This document shows, piece after piece, positions 20,641 through 30,248 of a stretch of DNA of 52,823 nt. This stretch comes from Acidovorax sp. GW101-3H11. Its GTDB lineage: Bacteria; Pseudomonadota; Gammaproteobacteria; Burkholderiales; Burkholderiaceae_C. The first letter of the stretch is position 1. Each line of letters begins with the position of its first letter. The stretch lies in the NCBI RefSeq assembly GCF_001633105.1, contig NZ_LUKZ01000037.1, positions 1 to 52,823 of the forward strand, written 5' to 3'. A program made the translations under genes and the position numbers. The notes beneath the pieces were generated by a model. The model saw only the letters and a list, made by a program, of their open reading frames with translations, was not told the origin of the DNA and ran no database searches.

Positions 20641-21762
20641 TCAAGCACCAGGCACCGGCCCCACCGGCTCGGGCGGCAGCACGCCCCGCATCGCCAGGCA
20701 GAACGGCTGCACACAGGCCGCCCGCGCCGCATAAGGGCAACCCACCGTCTCGCACAGGCCCGATGCGCCGTTGCGCGCGCGGTCTTCCTCGCGGGGCACC
20801 TGGCCGCTGGCCTGCAGCACGGCCATCTGCGTCCACGGGTCGAGGCGGCCCGTGGCCTGCTGCAGCATGTCGCGGCCATACACGGTGGCCGCCAGCTGGG
20901 GCTGAAAGTCCAGCACCAGCAGCGCGCTGGTGCGCGGCGCAGCGGCGTCGGCCCCTTGCAGCACCAGGGCCAGCACGCCCGACTGCAGCGCCTGCGCGGG
21001 GCCTGCAAACGGCACCTGCAGCGGCATGGCCGCCGAGGGGCCCGCAGCCACGGGTGACGCGGGCGCAGGTTGCTGCGATGCAACCCAGGGCACCGGCACG
21101 CGCAGGGTCAGCGCAAAGCTGCGCGGGCCTTCGGGGGTCATCACCGCACCCTGGCGCACCAGCCAGGTCTGCAGCGGCGGTGCGTCTGCGTCCAGCCCGC
21201 CACGCTCCAGGGCCTGCGCCAGCCCCACGGGCCAGGGTTGCGCGGCCACCACCCGCTGCGGGGCGCCACTGCCTGCCGTGAGCTGCTCCACCAGCGCACG
21301 CACCATGCCCATCTGGGGCGCACCCAGGCCGGTGGCGGGCCAGTCTGCGCCCCGCACGGGGGCCGCACCCGCTGCGGGGGCGGGCGCCCCCACGGGCAGC
21401 GGCGGGGGTGGCAGGGGCCCGCGCGCAGCCAGCCCCGGCCGCGTGCCCGGCGCAGCCGCCACAGCACCCGCACCGGGGCCCGCCGCTTCGCGCCGGGGCT
21501 CAAAACCGGCCCCCAGCTGCTCGCGCGCCTGGAGCGAGATGCTGGCCTTGTCGGCGGGTGCAGGCAGCGGCCCGGCTGCCGGGCTGGGCGATGTGGCCGT
21601 AGGCGGCGGGGCGCTGGCATCGGCCGGTGGCAGCGGCGCGGGGGCCACGCCGGGCTTCTTGTCCAGCCCCAGCAGCGCCGTCTGCCGCTGCAGCGCGGCC
21701 TCGGCCAGGAACTGGGCCACGGGGGGCAAGGCGCTGCGCGAAGGGTCGATGGGGAGGGCCAT
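20641..21762 (-). CDS. Pro/Ala-rich protein of unknown function with a Cys-containing tail
   Basis: About 373 residues from the ATG at 21762. Residues about 30-155 are very rich in Pro and Ala and look disordered. A more ordered part (about 155-330) includes LQTWLVRQGAVMTPEGPRSF and SALLVLDFQPQLAATVYG. The C-terminus has four cysteines (GLCETVGCPYAARAACVQPF then C), which could bind a metal or form disulphides. The layout, a disordered linker before a globular end, resembles flagellar hook-length-type proteins, but I see no FliK signature and make no assignment. The longer frame upstream (to 21858) adds 32 residues of poor quality. Confidence 0.65.
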   Translation of the reverse strand: MALPIDPSRSALPPVAQFLAEAALQRQTALLGLDKKPGVAPAPLPPADASAPPPTATSPSPAAGPLPAPADKASISLQAREQLGAGFEPRREAAGPGAGAVAAAPGTRPGLAARGPLPPPPLPVGAPAPAAGAAPVRGADWPATGLGAPQMGMVRALVEQLTAGSGAPQRVVAAQPWPVGLAQALERGGLDADAPPLQTWLVRQGAVMTPEGPRSFALTLRVPVPWVASQQPAPASPVAAGPSAAMPLQVPFAGPAQALQSGVLALVLQGADAAAPRTSALLVLDFQPQLAATVYGRDMLQQATGRLDPWTQMAVLQASGQVPREEDRARNGASGLCETVGCPYAARAACVQPFCLAMRGVLPPEPVGPVPGA

Positions 21763-21860
21763 ACAGGGCAAGCGGGGGGATGCCGGATTCTGTCGCCATT
21801 CCCTGCGCATGACCAGTCCCGCAGGATGCGCAGCACGTACACCGCACATGCACTGCAATT

Positions 21861-21924
21861 ACTATCATTTTTATAGCTTATAAGGCAATACCATCGCGCG
21901 CAGAGGCCGTTTTCGACTCAAAAT
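21861..21924 (+). repeat. Comamonadaceae-type intergenic repeat, copy 3
   Basis: ACTATCATTTTTATAGCTTA then AAGGCAATACCATCGCGCGC and AGAGGCCGTTTTCGACTC. Shares GGCAATACCATCGCGCG exactly with copy 8 (52.6 kb). It lies between divergent genes at 21762 and 21956. Confidence 0.8.
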
Positions 21925-21955
21925 CCGGACACCCCTCACGCCCGCCCAGCCCGCC

Positions 21956-22597
21956 ATGCCCTCAGAACCTGTTCCCGCCCCTTCCCGCAGCGCCCTGCCC
22001 CCGCCCCACCGCTGGGTGGCCAGCGCCCTGCTGTGTGCGGTGCTGGGCTATCTGCTGCTGGCCGCCTGGTTGTTCGCGCCGGGCTGGGAGCGCGCCTTCC
22101 GCTCGGACCATTCGCCCGCAGCCTGGCTCTCCAGCGCCTTGCTGCTGGCGCTGTGCACCACTGCGCTGCGCCTCACGGCCGAGCGCTGCCTGCCCTGGCG
22201 GCTGGGCGTGTGCCTGGCGCTGGCGTTTGCGGTGCTGGCGGTGGACGAGCAGTTCATGCTGCACGAGCTGTGGAAGTTCCGCTGCCACGAATGGACGGAT
22301 GCCTGCCGCTGGGCCGCCGTGCGCGAGGCGCCGATGCTGGCAGTGGCCGTGGTGGGCGGGGCCATGCTGGCGTGGCTGCACCGCGCCCTGGGCCACCGCA
22401 GCACCCGCTGCCTGCTGTGGGCCGGGTTTGCCGTGGGTCTGGCGGCGATTGCCGTGGACCAGTGGCCCGCGCTGCAGCTCCACAGGCCCTGGCTGCCAGC
22501 GCTGCCGCAGTGGCTGGCAACGCTGGAAGAGGCGCTGGAGGTGGTGGCCGAGGCGCTGGTGCTGGCGGTGCTGCTGCGGCAGCCAGGGGCGCGGTGA
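21956..22597 (+). CDS. Hypothetical integral membrane protein
   Basis: The 213-residue protein has five or six predicted membrane helices (for example WVASALLCAVLGYLLLAAWL and AWLSSALLLALCTTALRL). A polar loop, DEQFMLHELWKFRCHEWTDA, holds several His, Glu and Cys residues that could bind a metal or substrate. I recognise no family. It diverges from the Pro/Ala-rich gene, with a repeat copy between. Its 3' neighbour is on the other strand, so it seems to be a single-gene unit. Confidence 0.65.
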   Translation: MPSEPVPAPSRSALPPPHRWVASALLCAVLGYLLLAAWLFAPGWERAFRSDHSPAAWLSSALLLALCTTALRLTAERCLPWRLGVCLALAFAVLAVDEQFMLHELWKFRCHEWTDACRWAAVREAPMLAVAVVGGAMLAWLHRALGHRSTRCLLWAGFAVGLAAIAVDQWPALQLHRPWLPALPQWLATLEEALEVVAEALVLAVLLRQPGAR

Positions 22598-22721
22598 AGC
22601 GCGGGCCCCTCATACGGATCTGCATTCGACCGTACAACTAGGCCTAGGCGGGAAGCCGCAGACAGTGCTGAAGCACGGCAAGGCGAACCAACGACGTGAT
22701 GCGGTTGAAGGCGAAGCCGTA

Positions 22722-24374
22722 TCACTCCCCCGTGCGCCGCCACACCAGCCCCAGCGCCCTGATTTTTTGCCAGGCGCTGGCGCGTTCGTCCGAGAGCACG
22801 TCCAGAAAGTCCGACAGGCGCTTGGACTTGACCATGGTGTAGACCGTGAGCGCGGTGGTGAACACAAACACCAGCGCAAAGATGCCCAGCTTCTGCCCCA
22901 CCGGCGCATCGGCCTCGGCCAGCAGGTTCATGCCCAGGAAGCCCGTGGTCACGGTGCCGATCAGGCCAAAAATGGTCACCACCGTCAGCCGCACCACGGT
23001 GTTGGCCTAGCGGCGCAGGCTGTCGGCGTCCAGGTACTGGTTCATTTCGCCGATGCGCTCCTTGACCTCGGTGTAGAGCGGGTCCAGCCCGAGGTGGTTG
23101 GAGCACATGCGGAACAGCGCGCGCACCTGGGCCTGTTCGGACACCTCGTGGAACCAGTACCGGTGCGTGAAGCGCAGAAAACTCGCAAAGCTGTCGCGGA
23201 TGGTGCGCTTGAAGCGGCGCACGCTGGCCGCGTCGGCAATGTCCAGGTTTTTCAGGGCCTCGGCCAGCCGGTCCGAGAACATCAGCAGCGCCGCTTTCTG
23301 GAAATGCGCAATCAGAAACAGCAAAAAATGCTGGTGCCGGAACTGCGCGAGCACGCCCCGGTCGCGGCAGACAAAGAACGGGCTGTTGGCATCGCCCAGC
23401 ACCAGCAGCGAATGGCCGCTGCACAGATACCGCGTGTGCGGGGCGGCGCCGCTGCTGCTCCAGAAGCGGTCGTAGCAGAACCGTTGTTCAAAGTCGGCCA
23501 GGTGCTCTTCGGCATAGGGCAGACAAGGGTCGTCGCCCGGCCGGGCCGCGCCGGTCACCAGCCCGAGACGCACGAAGTCGCTGCGGCTCAAGGCGCGCGG
23601 GTCGTCCAGCGCCAGAAACGCCAGCTGCGGCATGCGGTAGTACTCGATCTGCCGGTAGCGCAGAGGGCCGCTGCGCTCCGAATGGTCGCTCACCAGCGGC
23701 TCCAGCAGCCAGGCCCAGTGGGCCGCGATGCGCGGCGCGCGGTGGCTGCTGACATGGGCCATGAACAGGTCGCGCTGGTTGGCGTCGGACTGGGCCAGCA
23801 CCTGCCCGGCGGGGTCCAGCCACTCGGCGCTGAACAGGCAGTGCTGGGCGTGGCCGTCCGCGTCCCAGCCGGCGGGGTAGCCCCGGCCAAAGCGGTACAG
23901 CAGCTCCTGCGCCTGGGGCAGCGCCAGGTCGCGGGCGCTGACCTCGACATTGAGCAGCACCAGGTCCAGGTCGAGAAAAAAGTACAGGTCCACATGGACG
24001 ATGTCGAGCGTGATCGGCGCCGCGCCGGGGTGCAGCACCGCCCGCACGGCGCTGACATCGCTGCGCCGGAACACCCGCATGGGCGAGCCCGTGGCACTGC
24101 CGCCTTTCTGGCTGCGTCCCTCGCCGTACAGAAAACGCTGCACATAGGGCAAAAAGGTCACGAACTCGTTGTAATGCCGCTCGTGAAACCGCTGGCTGTC
24201 GCCCGTGAACTCATCCACCACCTCGCGCCAGGGCGAGGCCTCGCCCATGTCCGCCAGCAGCTCCCAGGGCTTGGCGTGCCGCCCCTCGGAGCCCCGCACC
24301 GGCATCAGGCGCAGCGGCCACAATAGGACCTGGCGCAACTCCCGCACGCAGGGGGGATGGGACTCGACGGACAT
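22722..24374 (-). pseudogene. CorA-like membrane protein, interrupted by an in-frame amber codon
   Basis: One frame of 550 codons is split by a TAG at 23007-23009 (codon 456). Before it lies a large soluble domain (VVDEFTGDSQRFHERHYNEF, FFLDLDLVLLNVEVSARDLA) ending in a helical region with EVKERIGEMNQYLDADSLRR. After it come two membrane helices with FGLIGTVTTGFLGMNLLAEA, containing the GMN-type motif of the CorA Mg2+ channel family, and a basic tail. A Gln codon is one base from the amber. As written the soluble part would not reach the membrane; a downstream GTG (22997) could start the membrane piece alone. The CorA relation rests on the GMN and helix layout. Confidence 0.8.
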
Positions 24375-24487
24375 GGGCAGGCCTTTCGTGGGATCGGGTG
24401 GCACGCCAGGCGCTGGCGGCAGACCCATGGGCAGTGTCGGAAACCATGCTACCCAAAACCGCCGGGGGCGGGGGCCTCACAGACCGC

Positions 24488-25882
24488 TCAGGTGCACTCC
24501 TGGTCCACCCAATGCCCGGCCCGGAACCACTGGCCGCTGATGTTGAGATACCAGCGCCATTCAAAGATGGGCTCGAAGCTCATGCCGCCCGGCGAAGGGG
24601 TGTCGATGCGCAGGATGTCCGCCACGCCATCGCGGTCCAGGTCGATCTCGTGCACCGTCACGGCGGTGTGCTTGCGCGTGGGCTTGTCGCGGATGGGCGG
24701 GTCGGCGGGCTGCATCCAGCTGGTGGCGTAGCGCTTGGACCGCACCTTCACCGCGTCGGGCGGCAGCTTGCCGAGCACCACCAGGCGAGCCAGCACCTCG
24801 GCGCTTTCCGGCAGCCGGGCGTAGCCGCGCACGGGCTGGGCTTCCTCGCCGGGGTCGTTGAACCCCCGGCCGGGGTAGTGGCCGCCGCAGTAATGGTCTT
24901 CGTTGCTGATGTCCCAATAGCGCTGGCGCACGGTGTGGGCGCCCACCAGGCCCTGGTGGGTGATGGCATAGAGGGTCAGCGCAGGGGCAAAGGCCTGGTC
25001 GGCAGTGCCCACGTCCCAGAAGCCGGTGATGTATTCGATCTCCGGCCCGCTGTGGCGGTTGAACCGGCCCACCGGCACGCCCGTGGGGATGACGCTGATG
25101 CGGGTTCCCGCCACAGCGGCCAGGCCGTCGGCATCGGTCTCGTGCAGCAGGGCCACGCTGGTGTGGGAGCGAAAGTACGACGGGGCAATCGCTGGCAAGG
25201 TCGGCTTGGCGGCCAAAGGGGCCACGGCGGGGATGTGGTCTACGGCGCGGGTGGCCAGCTTCACATCGTCCAGCGGGTTGACGGGGTGGCCCCGGTCGAT
25301 CTCTTGCTCGGCCCGCAGCAACACACCGGTACGCATGAGCTTTTTGGCGGCCTCCCATTCGGGGCGCTGGGGGTACAACACCGGCATGTCATGCGCGTGG
25401 CTCTTGGCCAGCGCGGGCAACTGCAGTGCGGGCGGGCGCGGCAGGGCGTTGCCGTAGGCGCGCATGCGGTTGGGCGATGGCGCGACCCAGAATGCGCGGG
25501 CGGCGTCCTTGCCCGCCTGGGCCAGGGTGAGGGGCTGGTCGGCCAGCAGGTTGCAGGCCACATGGGCTTGCAGGGGTTCGGCCAGCGGCGGGCCCAGGCG
25601 CGCATCGCCCGCATACAGCACGGCGCACCAGCCGTCGCGCTCGGTGAGCTGTTGCAGCACGGTGTTGGCAGGCACCTGGGCCACCACGCGCGCCTGCGAC
25701 TGGGCCGACTCGCGCAGGTTGACCCAGGAGCCCTGCACGTAGCGCTGCTTGGCAGGCGCGACGGCCGGGGCCTGGGCCCACGCGCTGAGGCCCGCCAGCG
25801 CAGCAACCGACGCAGCCGCTATGGCGACCATGAACGCGGCGGGAACTCGGAAGCGTCGCCGGGCTTTCGATGTCGTGCTCAC
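24488..25882 (-). CDS. Exported SH3-domain-like protein
   Basis: About 464 residues from a GTG at 25882, which has GGGAG eight bases upstream. An N-terminal signal peptide (PAAFMVAIAAASVAALAGLS, then AWAQA) is followed by a bacterial SH3-like segment (QGSWVNLRESAQSQARVVAQ, VPANTVLQQLTERDGWCAVL). This is followed by a long domain I cannot name, with THQGLVGAHTVRQRYWDISN and a C-terminal part with EIDLDRDGVADILRIDT, which looks like an FG-GAP/EF-hand-type calcium loop (D-x-D-x-D). It is probably periplasmic and could bind peptidoglycan or Ca2+. It lies downstream of the lyase-like gene on the same strand, 105 bases away. Confidence 0.7.
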   Translation of the reverse strand: MSTTSKARRRFRVPAAFMVAIAAASVAALAGLSAWAQAPAVAPAKQRYVQGSWVNLRESAQSQARVVAQVPANTVLQQLTERDGWCAVLYAGDARLGPPLAEPLQAHVACNLLADQPLTLAQAGKDAARAFWVAPSPNRMRAYGNALPRPPALQLPALAKSHAHDMPVLYPQRPEWEAAKKLMRTGVLLRAEQEIDRGHPVNPLDDVKLATRAVDHIPAVAPLAAKPTLPAIAPSYFRSHTSVALLHETDADGLAAVAGTRISVIPTGVPVGRFNRHSGPEIEYITGFWDVGTADQAFAPALTLYAITHQGLVGAHTVRQRYWDISNEDHYCGGHYPGRGFNDPGEEAQPVRGYARLPESAEVLARLVVLGKLPPDAVKVRSKRYATSWMQPADPPIRDKPTRKHTAVTVHEIDLDRDGVADILRIDTPSPGGMSFEPIFEWRWYLNISGQWFRAGHWVDQECT

Positions 25883-25987
25883 GTGTGTTGACTCCCTTCG
25901 CGATGGGCGTGAGTATCGCGCGCCCGAGAGACCCACTCCGGTCGAGCCCTTCGGCCCGCCTGAAGCGCACAGCCCGCGAACCCACAC

Positions 25988-27628
25988 TCAAGGCAACGAC
26001 TTCACACCCTCAAAAGCCGCGTTCAAGGCAGCCTCTGCCGCCAGCAGCCGCTGCCGCGCCTCGCCCGACCACACGCGGTCTTTGGCCAGAGTGTCCTTGG
26101 CAACAGTCGCCATGCGCGTGACCTCCTGCGGCTGCGGCCCGCCCGTGCCGGTGCGGGTCGTCACCATGTCTGCGGGAGACAAAGCGCGGCGAAATGCGGC
26201 TTCACCCAGCGGCAGGCGCTGGTCCTTAAGGTCGTACTTCTTGCCCGCTTCGCGGTAGATGCGCACGGCTTCCGCGTACGGAAAATCCTTGGGGCGAATG
26301 CTGCGCTCTTTGGCAAACACCACCACGTCCGACGCAAAGTGGTGCCCCACGCGGAACGGCACGCCATGGCTGCGCTGCAGCGCTTCAGCCAGTTCCATCG
26401 AGGTGGTCCACTCGGATTCGAGTTCGTCCAGCGCACGCGCGGGGTCGATGCGCAATGAGTCCAGCACATCGGCAAACTGCTGCAGCATCTCCGTGCCCTG
26501 CACAAAGGTCTTGGCGCTGGCCGGGCTCCAGGTGTTCTTGTAGTCGATCATGCCGGGCGTGACGTTATGCGCCCGCCACAGCGATGCCTGGGCCGAGGCC
26601 ACCACGTCGCTGGCCTTGGCCCGCGTGTTCTGGATGATGCCGGGGTTGGCCTTCTGGGGCATGGCGCTGCTGGTGTAGGTCTTGCCACTGGCCAACAACA
26701 ACCACGGCCGGGTCTGGTGGTACTGCGTGTGCACATCCTGCATGAAGGCGCCCACGCGGATGGCCGTGGAACTGGCGATGGACGTGGCCTCGATGGGGAT
26801 GTCATAGGTGCTTATCTGCCCGGCATCCAGTGAGTTCACGATGAGCCCGTCGAACCCCAGCAACTGCGCCAGGCGCTCCCGGTTGATCCCCCAGCTGGAG
26901 TTGGACAGCACCGCCGTGCCCATGGGGCTGAGGTTGATGCGGGCATAGGCCTCGCGAACGCGCGCCGAGTCGCGCGCGAACGAGTCGGCCCAGGCCATCA
27001 GGTAGTGCCCGTAGCTGATGGGCATGGCCTGCACGCCATTGGTGTACGCGGGCACATAGGTGGCGGTGTGTGCCTGCGCCGTGTTGATGAGCCGTGCGCG
27101 CACCTGGTCCAGCGCATCGGCAAAGTCCAGCATCTCCAGACGCAACTGCGCCGCATTCAAGGTGGAATGGATGTCCTGGCGGCTGCGCCCGGTGTGGATG
27201 AGCGTGGCCTCGGGGCCCACAGCGTCGGTGATGATCTTCTCGACCTGCAGCACATCGGTGGGGCGCTTGCCACCGGGCGTGGTGGCCTGGGTGATCGACA
27301 GCTCGACACCGCGCGCGATGCGGCCGGCCTGGGCCTTGGGGATGATGCCCTGCTCGACATTCACCACGGTCGATGCCATGTTGATGCGACCGAACCAGTA
27401 GAACGTGTCTTGCGACTTGGCCAAGGCGCTGGTGGCATCCCCTTTGACCACGCCCTGGATCTTGGCGACCTGCGCCTGGCACTCGGCGGTGGTTTTGCAG
27501 GCGGTGTCGAGCGTGTCGGCGGCTTGCGCCTGGCCCATGGCCAGGATGGCACCCACGACCGGGGCGAGCAGGAAGCGGGTGGGGCGCAAGGTGATCGTGC
27601 GCGCAGGGTGGCGCTGAGGCGATGGCAT
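25988..27628 (-). CDS. Exported argininosuccinate-lyase-like enzyme
   Basis: The 546-residue protein of the aspartase/fumarase/argininosuccinate-lyase superfamily has a signal peptide (FLLAPVVGAILAMGQAQAAD, residues about 20-38). The family motifs are present: LIHTGRSRQDIHST (His of the catalytic pair region) and YTSSAMPQKANPGIIQNTRA (the flexible signature loop with its catalytic Ser). This superfamily cleaves C-N or C-O bonds by beta-elimination to give fumarate. True argininosuccinate lyase is cytosolic and about 460 residues, so export points to a different, periplasmic substrate. ATG at 27628 follows AGGAG. It diverges from a LysR gene likely to regulate it. Confidence 0.85.
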   Translation of the reverse strand: MPSPQRHPARTITLRPTRFLLAPVVGAILAMGQAQAADTLDTACKTTAECQAQVAKIQGVVKGDATSALAKSQDTFYWFGRINMASTVVNVEQGIIPKAQAGRIARGVELSITQATTPGGKRPTDVLQVEKIITDAVGPEATLIHTGRSRQDIHSTLNAAQLRLEMLDFADALDQVRARLINTAQAHTATYVPAYTNGVQAMPISYGHYLMAWADSFARDSARVREAYARINLSPMGTAVLSNSSWGINRERLAQLLGFDGLIVNSLDAGQISTYDIPIEATSIASSTAIRVGAFMQDVHTQYHQTRPWLLLASGKTYTSSAMPQKANPGIIQNTRAKASDVVASAQASLWRAHNVTPGMIDYKNTWSPASAKTFVQGTEMLQQFADVLDSLRIDPARALDELESEWTTSMELAEALQRSHGVPFRVGHHFASDVVVFAKERSIRPKDFPYAEAVRIYREAGKKYDLKDQRLPLGEAAFRRALSPADMVTTRTGTGGPQPQEVTRMATVAKDTLAKDRVWSGEARQRLLAAEAALNAAFEGVKSLP

Positions 27629-27803
27629 GGGGTTTTGTCTCCTGAGATACCGCTCAGCCAGCGGCGGGCTGGCGCGGGAATAAGATTCGTTAATTGAATG
27701 AACCCAGCATGGGTTTGCACCCCACTGGCCCCGGAATCGTTCCACAACGATCCAAGCAAGGCCAATGCTTCTTTTTCAATTGAATCCATTTTTCGAATAG
27801 CCC
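27629..27803. promoter_or_regulatory. Divergent promoter region with symmetrical sites
   Basis: The 175-bp AT-richer gap lies between the exported lyase and its LysR regulator. It holds ATCGTT-CCAC-AACGAT (27736-27751), the 10-bp palindrome TTCAATTGAA (27775-27784), and ATTC-N7-GAAT near 27690. These are candidate LysR sites. Confidence 0.5.
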
Positions 27804-28748
27804 ATGCCAGACTTGACGCCCTCGGTCCTGTTCAACCGCATCCTGGGGCGCGTGCGCCTCAAGCACCTGCAGCTGGCCATTGCGATTGCCGACCTGCAAA
27901 GCCTGCACCGCGCGGCCTCTTCCATTGGCATGAGCCAGCCCGCAGCGACCCACGCGCTGGTCGAGCTGGAAAGCTCTCTGGGCGGCCCCCTGTTCGAGAG
28001 ACACTCCAAGGGCATGCGGTTGACCAGTCTGGGGGATGTGGTGTTGCCGCTGCTGCGCGCTTCGCTGGTGCCTCTGCAGGCAGCTGCTGGCAATGCAGCA
28101 TTGATGCAGCAAGGCGCCGCTTCCGCGCTGATCCGCATCGGAAGCATTGCGGCGGGCATCAATGGGTTGCTGACCGCCGCCATTCCGGCCTACTGCGCCT
28201 TGCACCCGAGCGCCGCCATCGATGTCCACGAAGTCACCATCGACAACCTGCTGGAGAGCATCCAGGAAGGAACCCTGGACTTGGCGATCTGCCGCGAACC
28301 AACCCCGCTGCCGCAGGGGTTCGAGTTCCATGCCGCACTCCAGGATGAATTCGTCGTTGCCTGCCGTCCCACGCACCCGCTGGCTCAACAGACATCCGTC
28401 ACGGGCGCAGATCTGCTGTCACAACGCTGGCTGGCACCGCCGCTCACAGGGTTGGGCCCTCAACAGGTGGATAGCCTGTTCGACGATTTGGGTGGGGTGC
28501 CGGAACTGTGCCGCGTATCGAGTCGCTCGACGGAAATCATCTACGCGATGCTGGCGGACAGCGACATGTTGGTCTGCGTGCCTGCGAGCCTTGTGCGGCC
28601 GTTGGTGCGGCGCAGGGATCTGGCCGTTCTATCGTGGAGACCCCAGGGTGTGGGGCCTCTTGGTGTGCTGGTCAAAGCGGAGGTGTTCGCCAACCCGGCC
28701 CATTCTTGCCACGCATTCATCGAGCACGTGCTCTCCCTGCGGGGTTGA
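27804..28748 (+). CDS. LysR-family transcriptional regulator
   Basis: The 314-residue LysR-type regulator has its helix-turn-helix at about residues 17-75: LKHLQLAIAIADLQSLHRAA, then SQPAATHALVELESSLGGPL. This spacing is like the GbpR/PcaQ-type group. The effector domain includes DLAICREPTPLPQGFEF and RRRDLAVLSWRP. It diverges from the exported lyase-like gene and most likely controls it, perhaps in response to the lyase substrate or product. The next gene on the opposite strand ends 26 bases after its stop. Confidence 0.9.
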   Translation: MPDLTPSVLFNRILGRVRLKHLQLAIAIADLQSLHRAASSIGMSQPAATHALVELESSLGGPLFERHSKGMRLTSLGDVVLPLLRASLVPLQAAAGNAALMQQGAASALIRIGSIAAGINGLLTAAIPAYCALHPSAAIDVHEVTIDNLLESIQEGTLDLAICREPTPLPQGFEFHAALQDEFVVACRPTHPLAQQTSVTGADLLSQRWLAPPLTGLGPQQVDSLFDDLGGVPELCRVSSRSTEIIYAMLADSDMLVCVPASLVRPLVRRRDLAVLSWRPQGVGPLGVLVKAEVFANPAHSCHAFIEHVLSLRG

Positions 28749-28773
28749 CCCAGACGCGCAGCGGCGCGTTGGT

Positions 28774-30213
28774 TCACGCGGTCAGTGCAGGCTCTGCCTT
28801 CGCATCGCCCGCCTGGGCCTCCACCACCCGGGCCAGCAGCGCGCCGCTGTAGCGTGCGGGCAGCGGAATCCACACGCGCACGGGGTTGCCCTGGGCGACC
28901 TGCACGGGCTGGCCTTCCACGTTGCGCATTGCTTGCAGGCGCACTTGGGTGTTGCCGCTAGGGTGCACCACTTCGAGCAGGTCGCCCACGGCGAAGTGGT
29001 TCTTGGTTTCGACCTGCACCCAGTCGCCTTGCAAGCCAACATCCACCTGTCCCTCGGCGCCCAGCACCTCGCCCACGAACTGGCTGCGCTGCGTGGCCGA
29101 ATGGCCGCTGAGGTAGTTCTGGTAGTCGTTGCTGGGGCGGCGCTCCAGCAGGCCGCCGGTGTAGCCGCGGTTGGACAGGCCTTCCAGCTCAATGAGCAGC
29201 TCGGGGTTGAAGGGGCGGCCCGCCACGGCGTCGTCGATGGCGCGGCGGTAGACCTGGGCGGTGCGGGCCACGTAGTACAGGCTCTTGGTGCGGCCTTCGA
29301 TCTTGAGCGAATCCACACCGATCTGCGCCAGGCGCGCCACGTGCTCCACCGCGCGCAGGTCCTTGCTGTTCATGATGTACGTGCCGTGCTCGTCTTCCAT
29401 GATGGGCATCATTTGCCCAGGGCGGCCGGCCTCTTCGATCAGGTAGACCTTGTCGGCCTTGGGGTGGCGCTCGCCGTTGCCGGTGGTGGAGGCAAACGAT
29501 TGTTCCGCCTTTTGCTGCGCGGCTTCGAAGTTGAAGTCGCCTTCCATCTTCTGCGCAATGGCTTCGCCCGTGGTGGGGTCAATGTCGGCGTCGTGCGTGG
29601 CGTAGTTCCAGCGGCAGGCGTTGGTGCAGGTGCCCTGGTTGGGGTCGCGGTGGTTGAAGTAGCCGCTGAGCAAACACCGGCCCGAGTACGCAATGCACAG
29701 CGCGCCGTGCACGAACACTTCCAGCTCCATGTCAGGGCATTCCTGGCGGATTTTTTCGATCTCGTCCAGGCTCAGTTCGCGCGACAGGATCACACGCTCC
29801 ACGCCCATCTTTTGCCAAAACTTAACCGCCGCCCAGTTGGTGGTGTTGGCCTGCACCGAGAGGTGCACCACCTGCTCGGGCCACTTTTCCTTGACCATCA
29901 TGATCAGGCCCGCGTCGGCCATGATGAGGGCGTCGGGCTTGCAGTCGATCACGGGCTCGATGTCGCGCAGGTAGGTGCGGATCTTGTCGTTGTGCGCAAT
30001 CAGGTTGCTGGTCACGAAGAACTTCTTGCCGCGTGCGTGGGCCTCGTCAATGCCTTGCTTGATCTGCTCCAGGCGGAACTCGTTGTTGCGCGCGCGCAAG
30101 GAGTAGCGCGGCTGGCCTGCGTACACCGCGTCGGCACCAAAGTCGTAGGCGGCGCGCATCTTGTCGAGCGAGCCAGCAGGCAGGAGCAGTTCGGGGGCTT
30201 TGAGGGTGGTCAT
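28774..30213 (-). CDS. trhP: tRNA 5-hydroxyuridine synthesis protein TrhP (YegQ, U32 peptidase family)
   Basis: The 479-residue U32-family protein starts APELLLPAGSLDKMRAAYDF and has the U32 signature ELEVFVHGALCIAYSGRCLL. Cysteines in GTCTNACRW complete the set that holds an iron-sulphur cluster in this group. The C-terminal extension has a beta-barrel feel (DWVQVETKNHFAVGDLLEVV). Length and motifs match YegQ/TrhP, which makes 5-hydroxyuridine at position 34 of certain tRNAs from prephenate. The ATG at 30213 (four codons inside the longest frame) matches the family start. It is next to ttcA on the same strand, giving two tRNA-modification genes in tandem. Confidence 0.9.
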   Translation of the reverse strand: MTTLKAPELLLPAGSLDKMRAAYDFGADAVYAGQPRYSLRARNNEFRLEQIKQGIDEAHARGKKFFVTSNLIAHNDKIRTYLRDIEPVIDCKPDALIMADAGLIMMVKEKWPEQVVHLSVQANTTNWAAVKFWQKMGVERVILSRELSLDEIEKIRQECPDMELEVFVHGALCIAYSGRCLLSGYFNHRDPNQGTCTNACRWNYATHDADIDPTTGEAIAQKMEGDFNFEAAQQKAEQSFASTTGNGERHPKADKVYLIEEAGRPGQMMPIMEDEHGTYIMNSKDLRAVEHVARLAQIGVDSLKIEGRTKSLYYVARTAQVYRRAIDDAVAGRPFNPELLIELEGLSNRGYTGGLLERRPSNDYQNYLSGHSATQRSQFVGEVLGAEGQVDVGLQGDWVQVETKNHFAVGDLLEVVHPSGNTQVRLQAMRNVEGQPVQVAQGNPVRVWIPLPARYSGALLARVVEAQAGDAKAEPALTA

Positions 30214-30248
30214 GGGGTGGCCCAATCTAAAAATCGTCGGGGTCAGGT

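Noticed and set aside
22598..22721. Possible intron or mobile-element remnant before the CorA-like gene's end
   Set aside because: A short palindrome GGCCTAGGC is present but no recognisable element boundary or open frame.
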